5,310 nt of DNA from JBBQSF01 sp038214085. Its GTDB lineage: Bacteria > Bacteroidota > Bacteroidia > Bacteroidales > CG2-30-32-10. The stretch covers positions 1-5,310 of the forward strand of contig JBBQSF010000161.1 in assembly GCA_038214085.1 (NCBI GenBank). The letters run 5' to 3'. Position 1 is the first letter of the stretch, and each line of letters starts with the position of its first letter. Shown here in pieces: positions 1 to 5,310 of the stretch. The translations under genes were made by a program, and so were the position numbers. The notes under the pieces were generated by a model. That model was given only the letters and a program-made list of their open reading frames with translations. It had not been told where the DNA came from and did not search any database.

Positions 1-60
1 TGCATTTTGTTCATCAAAAAGCCCTTTTTTTCCTTGTTTTTTATACTTTACAGATTTCAT
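1..60 (-). CDS. Probable IS5-like transposase, N-terminal fragment (runs off left edge)
   Basis: An ATG at 58-60 opens a frame that stays open to the window edge and gives 20 residues. They are Lys-rich and contain KKGLFDEQNA. From memory, a basic start followed by 'GLFDE(Q)' is typical of the N-terminus of Bacteroidota IS5-like (DDE, DUF772/DDE_Tnp_1) transposases, where it precedes a 'KLS..DPLE.L' stretch that would lie outside this window. The catalytic DDE residues are not visible, so the family call rests on this short motif only. The same frame is open upstream as far as the TAA at 124-126, but the ATG fits the family's usual start. A TAATTTTG at 73-80 matches the Bacteroidota -7 consensus but would leave a leader of only a few bases. 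The element would cover the left side of the window and beyond. Alternative: the start of an unrelated short basic protein. Confidence 0.5.
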   Translation of the reverse strand, partial: MKSVKYKKQGKKGLFDEQNA

Positions 61-138
61 ACCTATTTCATTCAAAATTATGTGTAAATATACATATAAA
101 TAATTGAATATAAAAGTATTAAATTATATAACTCCCCT
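61..138 (-). mobile_element. Possible left (5') end of an insertion sequence
   Basis: This AT-rich stretch separates the putative transposase start from the last recognisable codons of the beta-helix gene. I infer that it is the 5' non-coding end of the insertion sequence. The boundary cannot be fixed because the other end, with the matching terminal inverted repeat and target duplication, is outside the window. A plausible tip is the GGGG at 134-137 (minus strand), preceded by TA. On that reading, the last four residues (R-G-V-I) and the TAA stop of the beta-helix protein come from the element. This is inference from context, not from a recognised inverted repeat. Confidence 0.35.
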
Positions 139-1953
139 ATAATTAGAGGCATTTGATAATTCGGAAATTGAAACTAGGGTAGGTTCTCCTTGATATTCGT
201 AGCATCCAATGTCGATAACAGAAGATGATCCGGCATAAAATCTAGGATTTAGAGAAAGGTCCAGGTTCATAAATGGCTGGCTGCTGCTGGTGGCAGGGTT
301 TCCTGCATTTACTGCTGGTGACCAACCATGAAGGGAAAAGTCAGCAAGAAGTGCATTTTGAGAAAGGTTTGAATTGCTTGTGGGAGCATATAAATTTGGC
401 AATTGATCAATATTGTTTGCGTAAATGCCCGGATAAGTTGCGGAAGAATAATATTGAAAAGCAGTATAATCCAGTATTGCAATTGAATCAATTCCATATT
501 GAATCAGATTGTAGTTTATCGCATCAAGTGTTGTTGTTGTCAAGTCGCCAAAAAAGCCTATTTGCGACGATTCACAATTGGCATAAAGATTTTGAGCTTG
601 ATTGCCCCAAATCAGATTTCCCGAAATAATATTACTGCCTCTGGGGTACAAAATATAAATTCCACCCGACATATAATTACTGAAATTATTGACTATCGTG
701 TTGTTAAGAATTTTAACTGAGTCGTTGCCGGCAACAAGACGAATGCCGCCTCCGCCGCCGCCTCCATACGTTCCAGGTGAGTCGTAACTGCTGTAGTTAT
801 TTGCAATTAAATTGTTAATTATTTCCAGAGTAAATATTGGAGTGGCTGCATTATAATAACCGATTCCTCCGCCAAATGATGCGGAATTATTTGTGATTTT
901 ATTTCTTATAATGTGATAATCTGTGGTGTAAAAGTTCCCGTCAGCAGTCATAAAAATAGCTCCACCATTGTTTTGTGAAGCAGAATTAAACGACAATGTA
1001 TTGTCAATAATGTCTGCTTCAACATTTCCTGCTGAATAAATTGCTCCACCATTATTGTCGGCCTCGCCGTATTTCATATCGCAATGGCTAATGGTTATAT
1101 CTAAGTTGTTTGAGAAATCGAAACCCCTGAGATATAAAGCCGCTCCGTTTACACCACCATTTGGATTAACCTGAAAGGAATAGGGCCTATGGGCTTTGTT
1201 GTGGTAAAATCTGCAATTGTCAACAAACAAACTATCACCGAGAAAAAGAAATAGTCCGCCACCGCCAAGTGTTGTGTTGTATAAAAAGTCATTATCAGTA
1301 ATGTTTATGCGGTTTAAACCAGAATTGAGAAGGGCAACTGTGCCCAAATTCCATGATTCATTATTGGCGAATTTACTGGCTGTAATTGAGGTTCTGCAAC
1401 CATTTTCGCATTGTAATGCTGAGCCTCCATAAGCATAACAATTTCTGATTACACAGTTGGTAAGAGACAATGTTGCATTGCTTGCATATATGGCACCACC
1501 TGCGCGATAGGCGGTAGTCATGTTCAACTCGCCATTAAATGAAGTGTCGGAAGGAATGGCATATTTTGCATAAGAAAAATCGCAAAAGCTAAAAAGCATC
1601 TTTCCATTAATAGAGCGAATGCCGCCCCAGCCACCAAATGGATTGTATCTGAAATCAGAAAAGCCGGTAGTATCAGAAACTCCAAAATGAATTGTATCAC
1701 CTAAACTGCCGTTTGCAATTATTGTCCCAGCGACACTAAGCGTTTTAAGCTGATCGAAGATGATTTTAACGCCTCCAATAATTTTAAGCGTATCACCACT
1801 TGTAATATTAATGTCAGCTGTAATGCGCACAGTGTCCACTGTTGAGCTATTCCATGTAGTGTTTGATGTAATATCACTATTTACATAAATGGTCTGGCTG
1901 TTTGCAGCCGCTGAAAAAATAATTAAAAAAAATAGAGTAGTAAGTTTTTTCAT
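124..1953 (-). CDS. Secreted right-handed parallel beta-helix protein, probably lacking its C-terminal sorting domain
   Basis: The 609-residue product begins with a clear Sec signal peptide: KK, then a hydrophobic stretch at about residues 4-17, with likely cleavage after ANS at 19. Residues about 40-100 resemble the N-terminal cap common in secreted beta-helix proteins (TADINITSGDTLKIIGGVKIIF, then 'VAGTIIANGS'). Residues about 150-470 hold many Asn/Gly-rich rungs of the type 'I.NN.I.NN....GGGI', which indicate a parallel beta-helix. A pure Gly7 run lies at 397-403. The segment at about 543-591 (PAVNAGNP...LDLSLNPRF...IDIGCYEYQGEP) matches the 'choice-of-anchor Q' end module. Next comes TLVSISELSNASN, which looks like the linker before a T9SS type A domain, but no 'YPNP' motif and no roughly 70-residue domain follow; the frame ends after RGVI. 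The role is probably as an extracellular or surface carbohydrate-binding, lyase-like or adhesive protein; no catalytic residues could be assigned. The ATG is chosen because the signal peptide starts there. A -7 element lies about 133 bases upstream. Confidence 0.85.
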   Translation of the reverse strand: MKKLTTLFFLIIFSAAANSQTIYVNSDITSNTTWNSSTVDTVRITADINITSGDTLKIIGGVKIIFDQLKTLSVAGTIIANGSLGDTIHFGVSDTTGFSDFRYNPFGGWGGIRSINGKMLFSFCDFSYAKYAIPSDTSFNGELNMTTAYRAGGAIYASNATLSLTNCVIRNCYAYGGSALQCENGCRTSITASKFANNESWNLGTVALLNSGLNRINITDNDFLYNTTLGGGGLFLFLGDSLFVDNCRFYHNKAHRPYSFQVNPNGGVNGAALYLRGFDFSNNLDITISHCDMKYGEADNNGGAIYSAGNVEADIIDNTLSFNSASQNNGGAIFMTADGNFYTTDYHIIRNKITNNSASFGGGIGYYNAATPIFTLEIINNLIANNYSSYDSPGTYGGGGGGGIRLVAGNDSVKILNNTIVNNFSNYMSGGIYILYPRGSNIISGNLIWGNQAQNLYANCESSQIGFFGDLTTTTLDAINYNLIQYGIDSIAILDYTAFQYYSSATYPGIYANNIDQLPNLYAPTSNSNLSQNALLADFSLHGWSPAVNAGNPATSSSQPFMNLDLSLNPRFYAGSSSVIDIGCYEYQGEPTLVSISELSNASNYRGVI

Positions 1954-1989
1954 AATTCACTTTTTTGGATGATTTTGTTGGCTTTGCAG

Positions 1990-2021
1990 AATCTTTAGCA
2001 TGATGGAAATGTTGAGCATGA
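1990..2021 (-). repeat. Imperfect 14-base direct repeat pair in the beta-helix gene leader
   Basis: On the minus strand, TCATGCTCAACATT (2021-2008) is followed by TCATGCTAAAGATT (2003-1990). Twelve of 14 bases are identical and the copies start 18 bases apart. They sit between the -7 element and the start codon of the beta-helix gene, with the nearer copy 36 bases from the ATG. They could be a binding site for a repressor or other regulator. The wording (GTCATGCT...AAAGATTCTGC) also resembles degenerate copies of the short 'GTCATGCTGA...' interspersed repeats seen in many Bacteroidota genomes. The sequence alone does not decide between these. Confidence 0.5.
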
Positions 2022-2085
2022 CAACTTTCGAACTGCAATTTACGAAAAAAATACCTATAATATCAATACTTAGTAAGAAATAGCC

Positions 2086-2093
2086 CAAAGATA
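2086..2093 (-). promoter_or_regulatory. Bacteroidota-type -7 promoter element for the beta-helix gene
   Basis: TATCTTTG on the minus strand is an exact match to the Bacteroidota primary sigma -7 consensus TAnnTTTG. I see no clear TTG or TTTG -33 element about 19-21 bases upstream, so only half of the promoter is convincing. Transcription would start near 2080, giving a leader of about 127 bases that carries the direct repeats at 1990-2021. Confidence 0.5.
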
Positions 2094-2136
2094 ATATCTT
2101 GCTATGTTTGGTAAATGCCGATCATGAAATCGTTGG

Positions 2137-2154
2137 AGTCCATTATTTTGGACT
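2137..2154. promoter_or_regulatory. Perfect inverted repeat upstream of the beta-helix promoter (possible operator)
   Basis: The sequence is AGTCCA, a 6-base AT-only loop, then TGGACT: a perfect 6-bp stem. No T-run follows on either strand, so it does not look like an intrinsic terminator. It lies about 44 bases upstream of the TATCTTTG element, a position suited to an activator or other dimeric regulator. A chance palindrome of this size is possible in 270 bases of intergenic DNA. Confidence 0.35.
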
Positions 2155-2205
2155 ACTACGAATTCAGTATTATGTACTAAAAAATTGCTAAAAATTCAAA
2201 ACAAT

Positions 2206-2222
2206 AAAAATGATTCATTTTT
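2206..2222 (-). terminator. Weak candidate terminator after the DUF3857/transglutaminase-like gene
   Basis: Two bases after the TAA at 2225-2227, the minus strand reads AAAAATG-AAT-CATTTTT, a perfect 7-bp stem with a 3-base loop, followed by ATTGTTTT. Its position directly after the stop codon and the T-rich 3' arm suit a terminator. The stem has only one G-C pair and would be very unstable, so confidence is low. Confidence 0.25.
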
Positions 2223-2224
2223 GC

Positions 2225-3562
2225 TTACTCTATAATACATTTCAGTTGACTATTATTTAATTCCAATATCTTATCATAAATATCTTTTACATTCTTTATT
2301 TTGTCGGCAACAAGCATTTTACTGGTTGTTGAAAAAAAACTCGTTATTTTGATAGCATCGGTACTCACTTGTTCGGCATTAATGATAAGTTCACCAAAGT
2401 CGTTTTTAATTTCAACAAGATCAAAAGAGTTTAACAAATGTACATTTTTATCAAATTGGATGTAATATACGTAGCTGTCTTTTCCAAGAAAATCAGGATA
2501 AAAATTCATTTGCCGGTTGTTTGTATCAAGGTCACTATAAATTACATGCATAAACCAGTTTTCTAAATTTACAGAAATTGTATCACCGATTTTTTTAATC
2601 AGATTATTTGCCTTGTAATGGGCGTTAACAGTGGTGTTAAATGGAAATTCTTTATTTGTTACTTTTGATTCATTGCTCATTAACTGAACTTGATTATTGA
2701 CTTCCCATATTTTTTTGTTGTATAATTTATTGATCGTTTCATCCTGGTAATTATATTGATATAAGCCGCGGGTAAGCGTAGAATATTGCCCTGATAAATT
2801 TATCCTTGCATCAAAAGAAGCGGTAAGCGAGTCGGTATTTATGCTTACAAGTACATTGCTTTTTCGTGTGTTATCCTTTGCTGTGCTGCCCGGTATCATA
2901 ATTTGCCTTAGGCTTTCGTTTATTGGAAACTTATAACTGTTGTAATCGTCGAGGAAAACCAGTCGTGCATTTGTGTTTTCAAAATAAAAGGGGTATTCAT
3001 TCAAATAGTATCCAAATTGTGCCTTTTTAGGATAAATATATTGCACTGAATTGTTTTTCAGAATAACGGCAAATAAATAGTCGCTGTTATACATGGGTGC
3101 AAAGTATTCATTATTTATTTCACCTGTTCTGTTATCGCTTACATAGGCTGTAAAATATGTGAGACCCAATTTCATGAGAATAGCCACATATATATCGTAC
3201 CTGTTCACATCTCGAATTGTTTCACTTTTGGCATCATCTCCAATTTTCGGATCCCATGTGTCAAATTTCTTGAAATAGCTTGTATCATTGGCAAATTTAA
3301 ATTCGTCGGCAATAAAATTTTGGATTTTCAGGAGTTGCTTGTATTGAGTACTATCATCAATAATATCCTTAGTTTGCTCATTCACGAAATTGTAAAGTTG
3401 TAACATTTGTTTTGTTTTGACATTTTGTGCAACTGACCTTGCAATTCCGAGATGGTTTTTTTCGCGGTTGTAAGATAGAAGAACATAAAACGGAATATAC
3501 TTTTCTTCAAAAGAACAGGGCAAAGTATATAGCAATTCAAGGGGTTTGATAGAAAACACCAG
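2225..3562 (-). CDS. C-terminal part of a DUF3857/transglutaminase-like protein (downstream of an in-frame TAG)
   Basis: This is the continuation, in the same frame, of the reading frame at 3563-4354. A separate start could only be GTG at 3557-3559 (444 residues), but there is no ribosome site or signal peptide there. The first residues (VFSIKPLELLYTLPCSFEEKY) read as the middle of a domain. I therefore take it as the second part of one gene of about 709 codons. Residues about 40-180 of this part have the layout of a transglutaminase-like (papain-fold) domain. In the helix that normally carries G-x-C-x-D the sequence is IRDVNRYDIYVAILMKLGL (about 115-133), with Arg at the Cys position. The later His strand reads NSDYLFAVIL, and 'YIYP' stands where the Asp strand is expected. 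The catalytic triad therefore seems to be missing, as in several Bacteroidota members of this family. The remaining 250 residues are beta-rich and of unknown function. The product was probably periplasmic or surface-exposed. Confidence 0.7.
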   Translation of the reverse strand: MVFSIKPLELLYTLPCSFEEKYIPFYVLLSYNREKNHLGIARSVAQNVKTKQMLQLYNFVNEQTKDIIDDSTQYKQLLKIQNFIADEFKFANDTSYFKKFDTWDPKIGDDAKSETIRDVNRYDIYVAILMKLGLTYFTAYVSDNRTGEINNEYFAPMYNSDYLFAVILKNNSVQYIYPKKAQFGYYLNEYPFYFENTNARLVFLDDYNSYKFPINESLRQIMIPGSTAKDNTRKSNVLVSINTDSLTASFDARINLSGQYSTLTRGLYQYNYQDETINKLYNKKIWEVNNQVQLMSNESKVTNKEFPFNTTVNAHYKANNLIKKIGDTISVNLENWFMHVIYSDLDTNNRQMNFYPDFLGKDSYVYYIQFDKNVHLLNSFDLVEIKNDFGELIINAEQVSTDAIKITSFFSTTSKMLVADKIKNVKDIYDKILELNNSQLKCIIE

Positions 3563-3565
3563 CTA
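3563..3565 (-). other. In-frame amber (TAG) codon splitting the DUF3857/transglutaminase-like gene
   Basis: The minus strand reads CTG CCC TAG CTG GTG TTT TCT. The frame on both sides of the TAG is the same, with no insertion or deletion needed. The translation (...GSIPYLSLP, stop, LVFSIKPLELLY...) runs continuously through the usual junction between the DUF3857 domain and the transglutaminase-like domain. One base change from a sense codon, for example CAG, AAG, GAG, TAT or TAC, would explain it. The other two complete stops on this strand are TAA (124, 2225) and the third is TGA (4489); this is the only TAG. Confidence 0.85.
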
Positions 3566-4354
3566 GGGCAGCGACAAATATGGGATACTTCCTTCCTCAT
3601 TAATGCAACCAGCTAAATTGTTTTTATTCCAATAGTAATACTTTTTATTTTCGCGGGTTATTGTGCTGTCGGGGTTTGCATTGTTCTTAAAAAAAATATC
3701 AATATTCAGTTTTGTTTCGTGCGAAAGACTAAGTTGATAATTTTCTTTTGGGATATCAGTATTAAAGAAAATTCGGAATGAGGACAAAATGCCGAAATTG
3801 TCAGCATAAGGTACAAAATAATTATATTCAATGCATAGCAAATCGCCTACTTCCAGGTTTTCAATTTTGTAATTATATTTTTCAAAATTTCCATAATAAT
3901 TGTTTTCCACCATAACCATTTTTACAGGTTCAATGCTTTGAGAAATTTTCGCAACTTTGGTTTCACCTTTTGCATTGGTTATTGTTCCTTTAAAATAATT
4001 ACATTTAAGTTTGGAAAAAACATAGGTGTAATTTCTTTCTTTCGGAAAATGCAAAATATTGCCTGGATCAAACTCTTCGGGCAAAATGAATTTTGAATAT
4101 TTTTTTACACCCTTTGTATTCAGAATTTTTAATTTCATCTTTTTAGTTATGGAGAAATTGATGAACTCGGCTTTTAATCCGGTAATCTCAATATCATTGC
4201 TTTCGCTGATAATTACTGCATCATTGTTAGCCAGTTTATTAATGGTGGCTGTGGGTGATTTTTTAAATATTGTAGCAGAAGCATTTGCCTGAGAAGGTAA
4301 AGCGAGAAGATTAATAATAAAGAACAAGAGAAAGCAAGGTATAGTTATCTTCAT
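3563..4354 (-). CDS. N-terminal part of a secreted DUF3857/transglutaminase-like protein
   Basis: This part is 263 residues long, ending at the TAG. It starts with a Sec signal peptide: MKIT, then a hydrophobic stretch at about 7-19, with likely cleavage after ANA at 25, which supports the ATG at 4352-4354. Residues about 55-245 fit a DUF3857 domain, a beta-rich module that precedes transglutaminase-like domains in Bacteroidota secreted proteins. Recognisable stretches are 'YKIENLEVGDLLCIEYNY' (162-179), 'SSFRIFFNTDIPKENYQL' (191-208) and 'KKYYYWNKNNLAG' (237-249), the last being the usual end strand before the inter-domain linker. No catalytic function is known for DUF3857. If translation stops at the TAG, the product is a secreted DUF3857 domain alone. 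The start lies 134 bases after the CapA-family gene, and there is no Shine-Dalgarno sequence, which is normal in this phylum. I see no perfect TAnnTTTG promoter in the gap, so co-transcription with the upstream gene is possible. Confidence 0.75.
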   Translation of the reverse strand: MKITIPCFLLFFIINLLALPSQANASATIFKKSPTATINKLANNDAVIISESNDIEITGLKAEFINFSITKKMKLKILNTKGVKKYSKFILPEEFDPGNILHFPKERNYTYVFSKLKCNYFKGTITNAKGETKVAKISQSIEPVKMVMVENNYYGNFEKYNYKIENLEVGDLLCIEYNYFVPYADNFGILSSFRIFFNTDIPKENYQLSLSHETKLNIDIFFKNNANPDSTITRENKKYYYWNKNNLAGCINEEGSIPYLSLP

Positions 4355-4488
4355 AAGTTTTGGTTTAAATAAATATGGATTTATATTTTAGCAAAAATTG
4401 GACCTATTCGGGATTTTAAAAAACTCTTTTTTTTTTACAGTTTAATCTCATAATCGTCGGAAAAATTTATTAAAAAAAGCTATTGTCA
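4355..4488. other. AT-rich intergenic gap between the CapA-family and DUF3857 genes
   Basis: This gap contains a T10 run at 4427-4436 (A10 on the coding strand), preceded by a short A6-CTC-T arrangement. That could form only an A/T stem and is not a convincing terminator. No exact TAnnTTTG element is present on the minus strand. The closest is TATTTATT shortly before the ATG, a poor match. The A10 tract lies about 73 bases upstream of the DUF3857 start and could bend DNA or vary in length, but no promoter is firmly placed next to it. Confidence 0.4.
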
Positions 4489-5310
4489 TCAGGGCAACCA
4501 TGGTTTAATTCTCGCTGTATCTGTTGCCAAATGCGGTTCAACGTCATTTATAAAAGTTGTGAATGCAGTTTTGTCCTCTGGTTTCATAGTGTTCATGAAA
4601 GTATCATTGTTGAAATCGGGAACAGGCAATATTTTAAAATTAACCGGATTCAGTTTTTTGTAAACCCATACAGGAAGGTAATACACTCTATCAATTTTTA
4701 CTTCCCCAGTATATTTATTTTTTGCAATGTCGAATTTAACCATCAAACCGCCATCGGAGTAGCGTTTCCGCTGATGGGCAATATAGTTTCCCAACGACCA
4801 GATTATTAATCCTTGCTTGGGTTTGTTGTTATAAGTAAATCTGCGAAATTCTATAGGCTGCACTGCATGCGGATGCGAACCAATAATTGCATCAGTACCG
4901 TTACGGAATAAAAAATCGGCATAGGCTTCTTGTTCATAATTAGGTAAGCGCTGGTATTCTACTCCCCAGTGCATACACACTACAATAGCGTCGGCTTTTA
5001 ATTCGCGTGCGGCTTTTAAATCAACAGTCATCTGCAAAGTGTCAATCATATTCAAAACTGCAGGCTTGGGAATTAAATTGCCATTGGAGCTGTAAGAATA
5101 ATTCAGGATTGCTATTTTGAGGCCTTTGATATTGAAAATATATGGATAGTTTTTGTCCCGTTCTTCCTGATTTCTGAAAACACCAGTGTGAGGAATTCCT
5201 GCTTTATCAAAAATATCAAGTGTTCTGTTTAATCCTTTTAAACCTTTGTCCACTGCATGGTTATTGGCATATACCAGAAAATTAAAACCAATTTGTTTTA
5301 AGTTGTATGC
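4489..5310 (-). CDS. CapA-family (PGA_cap) metallophosphatase-like protein, N-terminus outside window
   Basis: 273 residues are visible. The frame stays open to the right edge, so the GTG at 5251-5253 is an internal Val codon, not the start: it lies inside the conserved block FLVYANNHAVDKG. Motifs in order, counted from the window edge, are NNH (16-18), LNYSYSSNG (69-77), MHWGVEY (113-119), GSHPHAVQPIE (144-154) and SLGNYIAH (172-179). These Asn/His/Glu motifs are the metal-site blocks of the CapA/PgsA family (PF09587), which has a calcineurin-like phosphoesterase fold. The family is named for poly-gamma-glutamate capsule synthesis, but most Bacteroidota members have no proven substrate and no capB/capC partner is visible here. 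About 90-110 residues, including the first metal-binding motif, should lie beyond the edge. The C-terminus (KPWLP, TGA) looks natural. A variable tail of about 70 residues follows the last motif. The product may be envelope-associated, but its signal or anchor is not visible. Confidence 0.85.
   Translation of the reverse strand, partial: AYNLKQIGFNFLVYANNHAVDKGLKGLNRTLDIFDKAGIPHTGVFRNQEERDKNYPYIFNIKGLKIAILNYSYSSNGNLIPKPAVLNMIDTLQMTVDLKAARELKADAIVVCMHWGVEYQRLPNYEQEAYADFLFRNGTDAIIGSHPHAVQPIEFRRFTYNNKPKQGLIIWSLGNYIAHQRKRYSDGGLMVKFDIAKNKYTGEVKIDRVYYLPVWVYKKLNPVNFKILPVPDFNNDTFMNTMKPEDKTAFTTFINDVEPHLATDTARIKPWLP

Noticed and set aside
397..403. Possible low-complexity or phage tail-fibre origin of the beta-helix protein
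   Set aside because: The protein has a Sec signal peptide and a choice-of-anchor-like end, and no phage genes are nearby, so a secreted bacterial protein is the simpler reading.
273..629. 118-codon plus-strand open frame
   Set aside because: It lies entirely opposite the beta-helix coding sequence. Its product has no recognisable motif and no independent start context, so it is a shadow of the Asn/Gly-rich gene on the other strand. The same holds for the plus-strand frames at 499-720 and 1217-1432.
3382..3600. 72-codon minus-strand open frame spanning the TAG junction in another frame
   Set aside because: I considered whether it marks a frameshift joining the two parts. The two parts are already in the same frame, and this frame encodes no family-like sequence.
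4418..4436. A6-CTC-T10 as an intrinsic terminator for the CapA-family gene
   Set aside because: The stem would be all A-T with a 3-base loop and no G-C pairs. It is better described as adjoining homopolymer tracts.
4483..4809. 108-codon plus-strand open frame
   Set aside because: It is antisense to the CapA-family gene, which has clear conserved motifs throughout. The product is not recognisable.
5251..5253. GTG as the start of the CapA-family protein
   Set aside because: The frame remains open upstream to the edge and encodes FLVYANNHA, the conserved metal-site block, so the GTG is an internal Val codon.

Overview
The window looks like chromosomal DNA from a member of the Bacteroidota. The evidence is AT-rich DNA, no Shine-Dalgarno sequences before the starts, a perfect TAnnTTTG -7 promoter element before one gene, and secreted proteins typical of that phylum (a parallel beta-helix protein with a sorting-domain-like linker and a DUF3857/transglutaminase-like protein). 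Every gene I can support is on the minus strand, so transcription runs from the right edge to the left edge.

Layout from right (upstream) to left: (1) 5310-4489, a CapA-family metallophosphatase-like protein whose N-terminus lies outside the window. (2) A 134-base AT-rich gap. (3) 4354-2225, a secreted DUF3857 + transglutaminase-like protein of about 709 codons. It is interrupted by one in-frame TAG at 3563-3565, so it appears as two adjacent reading frames in the same frame. (4) A 271-base regulatory gap with a Bacteroidota-type -7 element, a perfect hairpin palindrome and a pair of 14-base direct repeats. (5) 1953-124, a secreted right-handed beta-helix protein. It stops where a type IX secretion C-terminal domain would be expected to begin. 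(6) 60-1, the first 20 codons of what looks like an IS5-like transposase running off the left edge.

The genes do not form a recognisable pathway. The common theme is cell-envelope or secreted proteins, two of which seem damaged: one by a nonsense codon, the other probably by an insertion sequence that removed its sorting signal. I found no CRISPR array, tRNA, rRNA or defence system, and nothing that convincingly amounts to a new biological system. The points most worth checking are the IS/beta-helix junction, the in-frame amber codon, the loss of catalytic residues in the transglutaminase-like domain, and the repeats in the beta-helix gene leader.
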